Positions 37,524 to 47,469 of a stretch of 64,000 nucleotides of DNA are shown one piece after another. The stretch's first letter is position 1. Each line of letters begins with the position of its first letter. Made by a program: the position numbers and the translations under genes. This stretch comes from Streptomyces sp. SCL15-4 (GTDB lineage Bacteria > Actinomycetota > Actinomycetes > Streptomycetales > Streptomycetaceae): positions 434,001 through 498,000 of the forward strand of contig NZ_JAOBTQ010000001.1 of NCBI RefSeq assembly GCF_033366695.1, in the 5' to 3' direction. A model generated the notes under the pieces. It ran no database searches, was not told the DNA's origin, and was given only the letters and a program-made list of their open reading frames with translations.

Positions 37524-38587
37524 GAGGTGAGCTGCACCTTGCTGTGGTCGCCGAGGACGAGACGGTGGGCCTGGGGCGGGCGGGGCGCGGCGGTCACCAC
37601 GGCCTCCCGGCCGATGAGCGACCGCTCGATCCGTGCGGCCCCCTCCACGCAGGCGCCCCGGAGGAGCACCGAGAACTCGATCGCGCTGTCCTCGACGCGG
37701 CAGTCCTCGGCGATGGCGGTGTACGGGCCGACGCTGGAGTTGTTGATGACGGCACCCGCCCCGACGACCACGGGTCCGACGATCCGCGATCCTCTCACCA
37801 CGGCCCCGTCCTCGATGCGGACCCGGCCCACCAGGACGCTGTGCGGATCGACCTTGCCGTCGACGCGCCCCTCCATCCGGTCCAGGACGTGCCGGTTGGC
37901 CTCCAGCAGGTCGTCGACGCTGCCGGTGTCGCGCCACGGCCGGGTGGTCGTCTCCGCGCGCACCGGCAGTCCGCGGTCGATCATCCACTGCACCGCGTGG
38001 GTGATCTCCAGCTCGCCGCGCCCGGAGGGACGGATGGCGCGCACCGCCTCGTGCACGGCCGGGGTGAAGGCATAGACGCCGACCAGGGCGAGGTCGCTGC
38101 GGGGGTGTTCCGGTTTCTCCTCCAGCCCTCGCACCGTTCCGTCGTCGTCGACTTCGGCGACGCCGAAGGCGGTGGGGTCGGGCACGGGGGTGAGCAGCAG
38201 GCGGGCGGCGTCCCGGTGTGCGGCGGCGCGCCGGACGAAGCCCGTCACGCCGTCCTCCAGGTGGTTGTCCCCGAGGTACAGCAGGAAGTCGTCGTCCGCG
38301 AGGAAGGTGCGGGCGACCGCCACCGCGTGGGCCAGGCCCAGGGGCCGGGACTGGTTCAGGTAGGCGATGTCCAGCCCGAAGGCCGAGCCGTCGCCGACCG
38401 CGCGGCGGATGTCGTCCCCGTGGTGGCCGACCACCACGCCCACCTCTTCGATGCCGGCGTCGGCTATCGCCTGGAGGGCGTAGTGCACCACCGGTCTGTT
38501 GGCGATGGGGAGGAGCTGCTTGGCGCTCGTGTGGGTGAACGGCCGCAGCCGGCTGCCGGTGCCACCCGCCAGGACCAGGGCTTTCAT
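37520..38587 (-). CDS. acbA: Glucose-1-phosphate thymidylyltransferase (long, StrD/AcbA type)
   Basis: From the ATG at 38587 the product has 355 residues, the usual length of the StrD/AcbA branch, and begins with MKALVLAGGTGSRLRPFTHT. The substrate motif EKPEHPRSDLALVGVYAF is present. A beta-helix tail (PHSVLVGRVRIEDGAVVRGS) marks the long form. It makes dTDP-glucose from dTTP and glucose 1-phosphate. The frame is open a further 31 codons upstream (GTG 38680), but that N-terminus is not family-like. The ATG has no strong ribosome-binding site of its own, which fits coupling to a short leader frame. Confidence 0.88.
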   Translation of the reverse strand: MKALVLAGGTGSRLRPFTHTSAKQLLPIANRPVVHYALQAIADAGIEEVGVVVGHHGDDIRRAVGDGSAFGLDIAYLNQSRPLGLAHAVAVARTFLADDDFLLYLGDNHLEDGVTGFVRRAAAHRDAARLLLTPVPDPTAFGVAEVDDDGTVRGLEEKPEHPRSDLALVGVYAFTPAVHEAVRAIRPSGRGELEITHAVQWMIDRGLPVRAETTTRPWRDTGSVDDLLEANRHVLDRMEGRVDGKVDPHSVLVGRVRIEDGAVVRGSRIVGPVVVGAGAVINNSSVGPYTAIAEDCRVEDSAIEFSVLLRGACVEGAARIERSLIGREAVVTAAPRPPQAHRLVLGDHSKVQLTS

Positions 38588-38631
38588 GCCGGGCACCGGT
38601 GTCGCGGCGGGGACTGGATCTGTGGTCTCAC
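38584..38631 (-). CDS. Possible 15-residue leader peptide coupled to acbA
   Basis: A GTG at 38631, with AAGGAG just upstream, opens a 15-codon frame. Its TGA overlaps the acbA ATG as ATGA, the same junction used throughout this cluster. It would explain how acbA is translated without its own strong ribosome-binding site. Not proven to be translated. Confidence 0.35.
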   Translation of the reverse strand: MRPQIQSPPRHRCPA

Positions 38632-38833
38632 GGATGTCTCCTTGAGCGAGAGTCTCGGTGTCACCGGTGGAACTGTCCACGACTCAAGCAGAGACCGCAC
38701 AGTGGGCGCAAGGTCGTTCAGCAACTTTCAGCAACTTCTTGCATACAGCGCCACGTTGGTGTTTGACTCGCTCCCGGCACCGCCCAACGGCGATGTTCGG
38801 CAAAGCAGTTCACACAGAAGGGGGTGGGCAGCG
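38588..38833. promoter_or_regulatory. Divergent control region acbA / acbV with TTCAGCAACT repeats
   Basis: TTCAGCAACT occurs twice in tandem (38717-38726, 38727-38736; 10-bp period), directly followed by TTCTTGCAT. The TTGC/GCAA elements resemble the mal-type operators upstream of malE and the amylase. The region must drive acbAB leftward and the long acbV operon rightward. A TTGACT lies at 38762 without a good -10 partner. No StrR-type palindrome was found here. Confidence 0.55.
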
Positions 38834-40126
38834 GTGACGGCTCGGCACCAGCGGGAACAGTTGGAGCGGGAGGCGCGGCACCTGGCTCCGGGCGCCTCCG
38901 AGGAGGCGGCCGTCGGCCGCCGGGTCTTCGCCGAGGGGCGCGGCCCGGTCCTCACGGACCTCGACGGCAACCAGTACCTGGACTTCGCGGCGGGCACCCT
39001 GACCCAGTCCCTGGGACACGGCCATCCGGAGGTCGTGGCGGCGCTGACCGAGCAGGCCCGGCGCCTGTGGAACGTACACGACTCGGCGACGCCCGACCGG
39101 GCCGCCCTGCTGGAGCTGCTGGCCGGGCTGCTGCCGGAACGGCTGGACACGTACGCGCTGTTCTCCACCGGTGCGGAGGTCGTCGAGGCCGCGCTGCGCG
39201 TGGTGCAGGCCACCGCCGCACCGGGCCGCAACCGCGTCGGCGCGCTGCGCGGAGGCTTCCACGGCAAGACGATGGGCGCGCGGATGCTGGTGCACTGGGA
39301 CGTGGGCCACCAGGCCTTCGCCGGGAACTCCGTCCTCGGGTACTCGGCCTACTGCTACCGCTGCCCGCTGGAACTCACCTACCCCTCCTGCGGGCTGAGG
39401 TGCGCCTCGCTCGTCCGCAAGCACATCGCCGACAAGCCGAACATCTCGGCGCTGGTCTTCGAACCCGTCCTCGGAGCCGCCGGCGTCGTCGTGCCGCCGC
39501 CGGGCTACTGGGAGCAGATCGCCGAGGCCTGCCGGTCCAACGGCGTCCTGCTCGTGGCCGACGAGGTGCTCACCGGCGGCGGCCGGACGGGCACGTTCCT
39601 GGCGAGCGAGCAGTTCGGGATCGAACCGGACCTGGTGGCCCTGTCCAAGGGGATGGCCAGCGGGTTCCCGTTCGCCGTGCTGGCGGGACGGGCCGACCTG
39701 ATGCACCATCCGGCGGCCTCCGGGGCCGGTGCCTACGCGTCGACGTACGCGGGCAATCCCCTCGGCATCGCGGCGGCCCGGGCCACGCTGGAGGTCGTCG
39801 AACGCGACCGCCTGATCGAGCGGGTCCGGGTCCTGGGCGAGCTGCTGCACGAGCGGCTGAGGGCCCTTGCGGCCCGCTTCGAGAACCTCGGGGACGTGCG
39901 CGGCCTGGGGCTGCTGTACGGGCTGGAGTTCGTCACCGACCGGCAGAGCCGCACCCCCGCGCCGCACCTCGCGCGGGCCGTGTACACAGCCGCACTCGAC
40001 CTGGGCCTGCGCGTCGCCCTGGGCGGGCACATCCTGCGGCTGGCACCGCCCTTCACCATCGACGAGTCCCTCCTCGACGAGGGCGTGGGGCTGCTCGAAC
40101 AGGCCCTGGAACGGGTGCTGTCGTGA
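38834..40126 (+). CDS. acbV: dTDP-4-keto-6-deoxyglucose aminotransferase (class III PLP enzyme)
   Basis: The protein has 430 residues from a GTG after AAGGGGGTGGG. Class III aminotransferase motifs are LFSTGAEVVEAALRV, ADEVLTGGGRTGTF (cofactor Asp) and LVALSKGMASGFPFAV, whose Lys forms the PLP imine. AcbV makes dTDP-4-amino-4,6-dideoxyglucose, and the amino group becomes the bridging nitrogen of acarviose. The fold class differs from the DegT family usual for sugar aminotransferases, which is itself a mark of AcbV. It opens the rightward operon and is GTGA-coupled to the ABC transporter genes. Confidence 0.85.
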   Translation: MTARHQREQLEREARHLAPGASEEAAVGRRVFAEGRGPVLTDLDGNQYLDFAAGTLTQSLGHGHPEVVAALTEQARRLWNVHDSATPDRAALLELLAGLLPERLDTYALFSTGAEVVEAALRVVQATAAPGRNRVGALRGGFHGKTMGARMLVHWDVGHQAFAGNSVLGYSAYCYRCPLELTYPSCGLRCASLVRKHIADKPNISALVFEPVLGAAGVVVPPPGYWEQIAEACRSNGVLLVADEVLTGGGRTGTFLASEQFGIEPDLVALSKGMASGFPFAVLAGRADLMHHPAASGAGAYASTYAGNPLGIAAARATLEVVERDRLIERVRVLGELLHERLRALAARFENLGDVRGLGLLYGLEFVTDRQSRTPAPHLARAVYTAALDLGLRVALGGHILRLAPPFTIDESLLDEGVGLLEQALERVLS

Positions 40127-41166
40127 TCGTCGCGGAGAACCTCGTCAAGGAGTTCCGGCTCACCGAGCGCAAGCCGGGCCTGGCCGGCAGCCTGGCCACC
40201 CTCTTCACCCGCGAGCACCGCCTCGTCCGCGCGGTCGACGGCGTGTCCTTCACGATCCCGGCCGGCGCGAAGACGGCGTACATCGGCGCGAACGGGGCGG
40301 GCAAGTCGACCACGATCAAGATGCTGACCGGCATCATGACGCCCACCAGCGGGCGCTGTCTGGTCCGCGGCATCGAGCCCTACCGGCACCGGCAGGCCAA
40401 CGCCCGCGGCATCGGAGTGGTCTTCGGGCAGCGCAGTCAGCTCTGGTGGGACCTGTCCGTGCCGGACTCGTTCCGCATCCTGCGCCGGGTCTACGACATC
40501 CCCGATCCGGTGTACCACCGCAATCTCGCCCTCTACCGGGAGCTGCTGGACATCGACGCCCTCGGTACCACGCCCGTGCGACAGCTGAGCCTGGGGCAGC
40601 GGATGCGGGCCGAGATCGCGGCGAGCCTGCTGCACGATCCGGCGGTCGTCTTCTGGGACGAGCCGACCATCGGCCTCGACATGGTGCTCAAGGACGCGGT
40701 GCGGCAGCTGGTCAACCGCGTCCACGAGGAGCTGGGCACGACCGTCGTCCTCACCAGCCATGACATCGCGGACATCGCCGCCATCTGCGACAGCGCGCTG
40801 GTCGTGGACCGGGGACGGGTGGTGCACCAGGGCAGCATCCGGGATCTGCTGCGCACCGCCGACCGGCGTTCGGTCGTGTTCGACCACCGGGGCCGGCCCG
40901 ATCCCGGGCCCGTCCGCGCGGAGATAGAGCGGGGGCTGCCCGGGGTGAGCGCCTCGGCCGCCGAGGACGGCCGGATCAGAGTCGACTACCCGGCGGACCG
41001 CTTCACCTCCCGGCAGGTGCTCGGCTTCCTGCTCGAACGCTTCGACCTGGCGGACTGCTACGCGCCGGAACCCGATCTGGAGGACGTCCTGCGCAGGATC
41101 TACGGCGGGCACCGCGAGGCCCCGCCCGCCGGGGTCCCGGGCGGGCGCCGGGAGGGTGCGGCATGA
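40123..41166 (+). CDS. acbW: ABC exporter ATP-binding subunit
   Basis: The protein has 347 residues. Walker A is GANGAGKSTT, the signature is LSLGQRMRAEIA, and Walker B is VVFWDEPTIGLD, with a switch His in LTSHDIADI. An unusual N-terminal REKPGL-like segment (FRLTERKPGLAGSLATLFTR) and a C-terminal ligand-like domain are as in DrrA/EcsA-type exporters. With the two permeases that follow it matches AcbWXY, the proposed acarbose exporter. Overlapping starts and stops couple all three. Confidence 0.87.
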   Translation: MIVAENLVKEFRLTERKPGLAGSLATLFTREHRLVRAVDGVSFTIPAGAKTAYIGANGAGKSTTIKMLTGIMTPTSGRCLVRGIEPYRHRQANARGIGVVFGQRSQLWWDLSVPDSFRILRRVYDIPDPVYHRNLALYRELLDIDALGTTPVRQLSLGQRMRAEIAASLLHDPAVVFWDEPTIGLDMVLKDAVRQLVNRVHEELGTTVVLTSHDIADIAAICDSALVVDRGRVVHQGSIRDLLRTADRRSVVFDHRGRPDPGPVRAEIERGLPGVSASAAEDGRIRVDYPADRFTSRQVLGFLLERFDLADCYAPEPDLEDVLRRIYGGHREAPPAGVPGGRREGAA

Positions 41167-42023
41167 ACGGCCGGCTCCACCGGCGGCGAGAGAACCCGAC
41201 GCCCCGGCACCTGTCCGCACGCGCCCGGCGCTATCTGCCGTTCGCCACCGGAGGGCTGCAGTCCCTGCTCCAGTACCGTTCGACCTTCGTCACCACCGGG
41301 ATCACGGCCGCCGCCGGCGCGGCGATCACCGTCTTCCTGTGGCGGGCGGTGTACGCGGACGCCCCGCCGGGCGGCGGCCCGGGCGGCTTCACCGCCGAGA
41401 GCATCACCACCTATCTGCTGGTGGCGCAGGTGCTCCAGATCCTGCACGCCAACCGGGTGGACGACGAGGTCGCCGCCGAGGTCTACCGCGGTGACGTCGC
41501 CGTCATGCTGGTGCGGCCGGTCAGCTATCCGGTGATGCGGTTCTTCGCGTGTCTGCCGGTGGTCGCGGCCAACGCCGTGCTGGTCGGCGTCCCCGTGCTC
41601 GTGCTGTTCGCGCTGCTCGTGCCGCTCACCGCGCCGCGGCCCGTGGACGTGCTGCTGTTCGCGGTGTCCACCGCGCTGTCCGTGCTGCTCGCCTTCCTCG
41701 TGAACCTGCTGACCGGGATGACGGGCTTCGTCACCACGAACACCTGGGGGGTGCGGATGGTGAAGCAGAGCGTGGTCGCCTTCTTCGCCGGACAGCTGGT
41801 GCCCCTCGCGCTGATGCCGGGCTGGCTGGCGGCGCTGGCGTCCGCGCTGCCCTTCCGCGGCATGGTCGACGGACCGCTCACCCTGCTGCTCGGCCGGTAC
41901 GACGGTGCGGCCGGCGCGCTCGACGTGCTGGCCCGGCAGATCGGCTGGGCGGCCGCCCTGACGCTGCTCGCCGGCGTGCTGTGGCGGGCCTCGCTGAGCC
42001 GTCTGGAGGTGCTCGGCGGATGA
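41163..42023 (+). CDS. acbX: ABC-2 type exporter permease
   Basis: The protein has 286 residues with about six hydrophobic helices after a basic N-terminal tail. It resembles the DUF990/ABC-2 permease group found in pairs next to a single ATPase. It overlaps acbW and acbY by ATGA. It is expected to form half of the membrane channel exporting the pseudo-oligosaccharide. The cargo is assigned from context only. Confidence 0.83.
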   Translation: MNGRLHRRRENPTPRHLSARARRYLPFATGGLQSLLQYRSTFVTTGITAAAGAAITVFLWRAVYADAPPGGGPGGFTAESITTYLLVAQVLQILHANRVDDEVAAEVYRGDVAVMLVRPVSYPVMRFFACLPVVAANAVLVGVPVLVLFALLVPLTAPRPVDVLLFAVSTALSVLLAFLVNLLTGMTGFVTTNTWGVRMVKQSVVAFFAGQLVPLALMPGWLAALASALPFRGMVDGPLTLLLGRYDGAAGALDVLARQIGWAAALTLLAGVLWRASLSRLEVLGG

Positions 42024-42820
42024 CCGGCACGGTGTGGCGCCATGTGCGGCTGGCCTTCTTCCTCGGCGGGGTCGGACTGCACCGGCTGAGCATGTACCGC
42101 CTGGACTTCGCCCTCGGGGCGGGGGCCTTCCTGGTCCGCGTGGGCCTGCAGACGGCCGTGGTGGGCCTGGTCTTCCGGCAGGTGCCCGCGGTGGACGGCT
42201 GGACCTATCACGAGGTGCTGTTCCTGCTCGGCTTCTCGCTGCTGCCGCGCGGCCTGGACCACCTCTTCACCGACCAGCTGTGGGAACTGGGCCGCAAGCT
42301 GGTCCAGCGCGGCGAGTTCTACCGCTATCTGATCCGGCCCGTGAACCCGCTGTTCTCCCTGCTGTCGGAGCGCTTCTTCCATCCCGACGGCCTCGGCGAA
42401 CTCGCCGTCGGAGCCGTCCTGGTGGGCTGGTCCGGCAGCGAACTGGGGCTCCACCTCACCGCGGTGCAGTGGGTCGCGGCCCCGTTCCTCGTGCTGTGCG
42501 GCGCCCTGATCCACACCTCGGTGAAACTCCTGTTCGCCTCGCTGTCGTTCTGGACGGTGACCAGTCTGCCGTCGATGTACGCGGCGAACCAGGTGTCCGA
42601 GTTCGCCGCCTATCCGCTGGACATCTACCACCCCTCGCTGCGCGCCGTGCTGACCTGGGTGCTCCCCTTCGCCTTCACCTCGTACGTGCCGTGCGTCTAT
42701 CTGCTGACCGGCGCCACGGGGCTGGTGCGCTGGCTGCCGGTGGTGACCGCCGCGGCCCTCGCCGTCGCCTTGACCGTCTGGCGGCGCGGCGTCAACGCCT
42801 ACGAAATGACCGGGAGTTGA
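42020..42820 (+). CDS. acbY: ABC-2 type exporter permease, second subunit
   Basis: The protein has 266 residues and about six membrane helices (for example LHLTAVQWVAAPFLVLCGAL and a C-terminal LPVVTAAALAVALTVW). It is distantly related to its neighbour acbX and presumably pairs with it. The start ATG overlaps the acbX stop. Its own stop lies 8 bp before the GTG chosen for the next gene. Confidence 0.83.
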   Translation: MTGTVWRHVRLAFFLGGVGLHRLSMYRLDFALGAGAFLVRVGLQTAVVGLVFRQVPAVDGWTYHEVLFLLGFSLLPRGLDHLFTDQLWELGRKLVQRGEFYRYLIRPVNPLFSLLSERFFHPDGLGELAVGAVLVGWSGSELGLHLTAVQWVAAPFLVLCGALIHTSVKLLFASLSFWTVTSLPSMYAANQVSEFAAYPLDIYHPSLRAVLTWVLPFAFTSYVPCVYLLTGATGLVRWLPVVTAAALAVALTVWRRGVNAYEMTGS

Positions 42821-42828
42821 GCACGCAC

Positions 42829-44280
42829 GTGATCCGCGACGACGACCTCGAACCCCTGCTGCGCACCGCGTCCTGGATGCCGCGCGACCTGCGCGCCGCC
42901 CACCGGTACGAAGCGTTCGACCACGCCGAGCTGGGCCTTGGCGAGCTGCTGCTGGTGGTGGCCGCCGTCGGCGGACCCGCCTCGGGTGAACGGATCTTCC
43001 TGACGGCGCGCAAGGAGCCGTCGGGCGCTCTCACCGCGGCCGGCGCCGACGGGCCGCACGGACTCGCGGCCGTGCGCCGTGTGCTCACCGGCGCACGGCT
43101 GCGCACCACCCGCGGCGGGCACATCGACTTCCGCCGGGCGCCGTCGGCACCGGCCGGCGAGGTACGGCGGCTCCCCTTCGACCAGGGCTGGTCCTCCAAC
43201 TCACTGTCCCTGGTGGAGGTCGACGGCTCCGCGTACCTCCACAAGACCTACCGGCGCCTGGCCGAGGCGGTCCACGAGCCAGAACTGCTCCGGCTGATGA
43301 GCGGCACCGGGCACACACCCGAGTGGGCCGGTGACTACACCTACACGGACCCCGTGCACGGAACCCGGCACCCCGTGGGCGTGCTCTACCGCCACGCGCC
43401 GGGACAGGGGATCGACGCGCCGTTGCGCGAGAACCTGCGCTCCCTGTGGCCCCGGCTCACGGGCGGCGCCGTACCGGAACGGCTCGTGCACGCCCATCTG
43501 CTGCCGCTGGAAGGCAGGCTGCACTCCGCCGGGCGATTCCTGCGCGGCTTCCACCGCGACCTGGCGGCACGCCTGGGCGCTCCCGCCACCGGCTACCCCG
43601 TGGCCGGCGCCCTCGCGCGGTCCTCGGCACGGCTGGCCGAACTGGCCCGGGACGACGCACCGCTCCCCCAGGCCGCCCGGAAGGCCGCCTTCGGCGCCCT
43701 CGCCGCCGAACTCGACCTGCTGGAAACCGAGTTCGGCGGCCGGACGACGGCTCCCGGCGCCGGCCCCTGCCACGGCGATCTGCACCTGTCGCACCTACTG
43801 TGCTCCGACGCGGCCGACGGCACCTGGCACATGAGCGTCATCGACCTGTCCACGCCCGTCCTGTCACCGGACGACCCCGAGTACGCCGCCCAGTCCCCCG
43901 TGCAGGATCTCGTCGCCGTGCGCCGCGCGCTGGAGTACTTCGCCGCCGACGAGGCCGCCTTCGAGAGCGCCCGCAGGCTCGGCATCGACTCGACCGAGAC
44001 CATGTACGGCTCCCTGGACGGCGCGCCCGGCCTGCCGCCCGCGGACCGGGCCGTGCTGCACGGCGTCTTCCGCACCGCCGACCTCTGGCGCGAGCGCGTG
44101 CTGCGCCTGCTGCTCGGCCCCGCCACCGACGATCCGCTGCGGCGGCTGCTGTACCTGCGCCGGCTCCTGCACGAGCTGGGCTACAACCACGACCACGCCC
44201 GCCCCTACCACGCCGCGATCGACCTGCGCCACGCGCTCGCGCTGGCCTCCCCCGCCCCGACGACCCACGCGAGGACATGA
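42829..44280 (+). CDS. acbU: APH/maltokinase-fold cyclitol kinase (AcbU-like)
   Basis: The protein has 483 residues from the GTG, which has GGGAG 12 nt upstream; a TTG at 42817 overlapping the acbY stop is less likely. The N-terminal cap domain resembles that of maltokinases. The phosphotransferase core has the catalytic loop CHGDLHLSHLL (about 308-318) and the metal-binding IDLSTP after it. In the acarbose pathway AcbU phosphorylates the C1 hydroxyl of valienol 7-phosphate; context and order (between exporter and AcbS-like enzyme) support that role. A true maltokinase is the alternative. Confidence 0.78.
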   Translation: MIRDDDLEPLLRTASWMPRDLRAAHRYEAFDHAELGLGELLLVVAAVGGPASGERIFLTARKEPSGALTAAGADGPHGLAAVRRVLTGARLRTTRGGHIDFRRAPSAPAGEVRRLPFDQGWSSNSLSLVEVDGSAYLHKTYRRLAEAVHEPELLRLMSGTGHTPEWAGDYTYTDPVHGTRHPVGVLYRHAPGQGIDAPLRENLRSLWPRLTGGAVPERLVHAHLLPLEGRLHSAGRFLRGFHRDLAARLGAPATGYPVAGALARSSARLAELARDDAPLPQAARKAAFGALAAELDLLETEFGGRTTAPGAGPCHGDLHLSHLLCSDAADGTWHMSVIDLSTPVLSPDDPEYAAQSPVQDLVAVRRALEYFAADEAAFESARRLGIDSTETMYGSLDGAPGLPPADRAVLHGVFRTADLWRERVLRLLLGPATDDPLRRLLYLRRLLHELGYNHDHARPYHAAIDLRHALALASPAPTTHART

Positions 44281-46370
44281 CCGTCGTGAACGCGCCCAGG
44301 ATGCACATCATCGAGACGTACTTCGAGTGCTGCGGATTCGACCACACCTTCCTGCAGGGCGGCACGTCCGTGTACCTGTGGAACCTGTCCAGGGCCTTCG
44401 CCGCCCGGGGACACCGGGTCTCCATCGTCACCCCCGCCCACGGCCGGCTCGACGACCTGCGGCAGCGCTACGAGGTGGAGGACCTGCCCTACGAGGACAC
44501 CTACACGCTGCCGGTGGCCCTCGACCCCCGGGTCTGGCAGGGCTTTCCCGCCCAGGCCGACCTGGCGCTGCGCACCACCGCCCACCGCATCCGGCTGGAG
44601 GGCGTGGACCTGTACTTCCTGGCCAACGAGTACCTGAACCGGCTGCCCGACACCTTCTACCCGCCGTACTCCGCCAAGGGCCGGGACCTGGTGTTCTTCA
44701 AGCCCCTGGTGTTCCAGGTGGACAGCGTGCGCTTCCTGCGCGGCTGGTTCGGCGGCGAGAAGGCCATCGTCCACGCGCACGAGCCGTACTACCACTACCT
44801 GCTGCCGGCCGCCCTGCGCGACGACCCCACGAAGCTGGTCGTCAGCAACGTGCAGAGCAACATGCCGATCGCGAAGAAGGTGTACGCGCCGGAGGTGCGG
44901 CGCCTCTTCGAACTTCTCGGCGTGGACGCTGAGTTGCCCGGCCCGGAGCCCGAGACCGACGTGCCCGCGGCGATCGTGCAGTACCAGCAGCTCACCCATC
45001 TGCACTACACCTACCCGCCGGACCACGTGGCGATCTACGAGCTGACCGCCGAGCACGCCGACCTGATCGACTTCCTCTCGCCCGGCCAGCTGGACTTCTA
45101 CGCGGGCTTCCGGGACACCCCGTTCGAAGCGCTCTTCGGGCGGCTGCCCATCGCCGGCGTGGTGCGCCGCAACGCCCACAAGATGTTCGTCGGCGGCTGC
45201 GCCATCTCCGACCAGTGGCTGGCCTGGGACCCCGCCGGCGTGGACCGGGAGAAGGTGCTCGGCGGCCTCGGCCTCGATCCCGCCCTGCCGGCGTTCTTCC
45301 ACAACGCCCGCTACGCGGTGCACCACAAGGGCCAGATCGAGCTGATGCGGGCCGTGGACCGGGTGCTGAGCGAGGGCCTGGAGGCCGTCTTCGTCATCCG
45401 CTGCATCTCCGGCAACGGCATCGACGACCCGTTCTTCCACGAGGTGGCCGCCCGCCATCCGGGCCGGCTGCACTTGGAGTGGGAACGCGTCGAGGAGGCA
45501 CAGGTCTTCTCCTACGCCGCCGCCTGCGACTTCGCCCTGTTCCCCTCCAAGTTCGAGATGGACACCTTCCTGATCGCGCAGGGCGAGGCCATGGCCGTGG
45601 GCGCGGTGCCGATCGCCACGGACCAGCGCGGCATGGAGCACTTCCGGCACGCCGACGGCCCCGAGACCACCACCGGCTTCGCGGTCAACCGCTCCTTCGC
45701 CGAGGACGACGACCTGCTCACCGGCGCGCTCGCGGAGCGCATCCGCCAGGCGGCCGCCCTGTGGTCGGACGACCCCGGCCGCTACCGGGAGCTGTCCGAG
45801 CGCGCCGCGGCCGTCGCCCGGATCTTCACCTGGGATCACTGCGCCGATCTGCATCTGGAGGCGTTCACCGGTCTGTGGGAGGGCCGGCCCGCCGTCCTGT
45901 CCACCGAACTGGCGTTGCGGCACGGCTGGTTCGACCTGCTCCCCGACGCGTCGGTCACCACCGCCGCCGCGCTCGCACACGGTGACATCACCGCGTACGA
46001 ACGCCGCGCCCCGTTCGATGCGGACGCCGCGCCGGCGATGTTCCGCGCCGCCTGGGAGCGGGCCGACTTCGCCGCCTGCGAGCGGGTCCTCGACCGGCTC
46101 CCCGAAGCGGTGCCCGCGGCGGAGAGGGCCCGGCTGCGCGAACGCTTCCGCGTCCTCGGTGACGGACGGCTGGAGTACCGGCTCCCGCACGCCGAACGAG
46201 TGGAAGTCGTCGAGCCCCGGCGGGGCCCGGACCGGGCCCTGCCCGACGTGCGCACCCTGGAACGCACGGCGCCGGGCGTCTTCGTCGGCGAGGCTCCGGG
46301 AGCCGCCGGCCGACTGCTGCTCACCCTGTCCTCCGGCCGGGTGACCTGGGACGAGGTGCGTCATGGCTGA
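44277..46370 (+). CDS. acbS: Glycogen-synthase-like (pseudo)glycosyltransferase, AcbS-like
   Basis: The protein has 697 residues. The N-terminal GT-B domain begins [16 protein letters not shown] with the loop [16 protein letters not shown], as in starch/glycogen synthases. The second Rossmann domain carries [19 protein letters not shown] and the donor-site segment [20 protein letters not shown]. The C-terminal 180 residues are a variable helical/beta region shared with the larger paralogue at 48428. By gene order (U, this gene, R) it matches AcbS, the pseudoglycosyltransferase that forms the C-N bond between NDP-valienol and the amino sugar. Assignment between AcbS and AcbI rests on synteny, not on active-site evidence. 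Confidence 0.75.
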   Translation: MTVVNAPRMHIIETYFECCGFDHTFLQGGTSVYLWNLSRAFAARGHRVSIVTPAHGRLDDLRQRYEVEDLPYEDTYTLPVALDPRVWQGFPAQADLALRTTAHRIRLEGVDLYFLANEYLNRLPDTFYPPYSAKGRDLVFFKPLVFQVDSVRFLRGWFGGEKAIVHAHEPYYHYLLPAALRDDPTKLVVSNVQSNMPIAKKVYAPEVRRLFELLGVDAELPGPEPETDVPAAIVQYQQLTHLHYTYPPDHVAIYELTAEHADLIDFLSPGQLDFYAGFRDTPFEALFGRLPIAGVVRRNAHKMFVGGCAISDQWLAWDPAGVDREKVLGGLGLDPALPAFFHNARYAVHHKGQIELMRAVDRVLSEGLEAVFVIRCISGNGIDDPFFHEVAARHPGRLHLEWERVEEAQVFSYAAACDFALFPSKFEMDTFLIAQGEAMAVGAVPIATDQRGMEHFRHADGPETTTGFAVNRSFAEDDDLLTGALAERIRQAAALWSDDPGRYRELSERAAAVARIFTWDHCADLHLEAFTGLWEGRPAVLSTELALRHGWFDLLPDASVTTAAALAHGDITAYERRAPFDADAAPAMFRAAWERADFAACERVLDRLPEAVPAAERARLRERFRVLGDGRLEYRLPHAERVEVVEPRRGPDRALPDVRTLERTAPGVFVGEAPGAAGRLLLTLSSGRVTWDEVRHG

Positions 46371-47469
46371 TCTGAGCACGGTACGCGCGGTGCTGCTGGC
46401 GGGCGGCGAGGGACGCCGGATGGGCCCGCTCGGCACCGGACGGCTCAAGCCGCTGGTCCCGTACGGGGGCACCTGCCGGCTCATCGACTTCAGCCTGGCC
46501 AACGCCCGCGCCTCGGGCCTGCCGGAGGTCCTGCTGCTCTCCCAGTACGAGGAGCGGCTGCTGATGGACGACCTGCACCGGACCTGGAACACCGGGCCCG
46601 GCTTCCGGGTGCGCTTCGGCCCCTACGACGCCGCCTACACGGGCCGGGAGCTGCCCGACGCGCTGCCGCCGCGCACCTGGCCGCTGGAGCGGGGCACGGC
46701 CGACGCGCTGATCCGCAAGGCGGAGTACGTCTTCACGGAAGGCACCGAGGACGTCCTCGTGCTGCACGCGGACCACGTCTACCGCTACGACTACGGCCCG
46801 CTGGTCGAGGCGCACCGGGTCTCCGGCGCGGCGCTGACCGTCGCCTACCAGCGGATCGACATGCGCTGGGTGCACCTGTTCGGCATGGTCCGCTTCGACG
46901 ACGGCGGCCGGCTGACCGAGTTCACGGAGAAACCCGAGAACCCCACCTCCGACCTGGTCTTCGCCGCGTTCTGCGTCTTCGACGCCGCCGTGCTGCGCCG
47001 CTATCTGACCCGGCTGGACGGCACCGACTGGCAGCACGACATCAGCCGGGACGTGATTCCCGCGATGCTCGCCGCCGGAGAGCACATCCGCGGCCACGAG
47101 GTGCGCGGCCACTGGGAGGACATCGGCACCGTCGAGCGCTACCACCGCGCCCACCTGGCCCTCGCCACCGGCCCGCGGGCGCCCCTGCCCGTCGGCCGGA
47201 TGCCGCGGACGGTGCGGCCGGAGGTCGGGCGGCACTGGGTCGCCGACGCGCCGGGAGTACGTACGTCGGTGGTCCCGTCGGACCTCGTCAACGCCGGACT
47301 CGTGCACGACAGCGTGCTCTTTCCCGGTGTGCGGGTCGGCGCGGGTGCCCGGGTGCGCCGCAGCGTGGTGCTGCCCGGCGCGGTGATACCGCCCGGCGCC
47401 GACATCGACGGTGCGGTCGTCCTGGAGGACGGACGCGTTCAGCACGTTGCCGAAGGAGTGAGCGCATGA
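46363..47469 (+). CDS. acbR: Cyclitol-1-phosphate nucleotidyltransferase (AcbR-like)
   Basis: The protein has 368 residues of the GlgC type. [14 protein letters not shown] lies at the N-terminus, [16 protein letters not shown] is the sugar-phosphate loop, and [10 protein letters not shown] and [10 protein letters not shown] follow. A short left-handed beta-helix ends the chain. In acarbose synthesis AcbR makes the NDP derivative of valienol from valienol 1-phosphate. It overlaps the preceding gene by 8 bp and the next by 4 bp. The partial gene at the left edge of the window is a close paralogue. Confidence 0.83.
   Translation: MADLSTVRAVLLAGGEGRRMGPLGTGRLKPLVPYGGTCRLIDFSLANARASGLPEVLLLSQYEERLLMDDLHRTWNTGPGFRVRFGPYDAAYTGRELPDALPPRTWPLERGTADALIRKAEYVFTEGTEDVLVLHADHVYRYDYGPLVEAHRVSGAALTVAYQRIDMRWVHLFGMVRFDDGGRLTEFTEKPENPTSDLVFAAFCVFDAAVLRRYLTRLDGTDWQHDISRDVIPAMLAAGEHIRGHEVRGHWEDIGTVERYHRAHLALATGPRAPLPVGRMPRTVRPEVGRHWVADAPGVRTSVVPSDLVNAGLVHDSVLFPGVRVGAGARVRRSVVLPGAVIPPGADIDGAVVLEDGRVQHVAEGVSA

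Noticed and set aside
36546..38587. Rhamnose rmlA/rmlB pair
   Set aside because: No rmlC or rmlD follows, and the long StrD-type RmlA plus a divergent class III aminotransferase fits amino-deoxyglucose synthesis instead.
38588..38680. 31-residue N-terminal extension of AcbA from GTG 38680
   Set aside because: The family consistently begins at MKALVLAGG and the 355-residue length is standard. The extension is not conserved-looking.
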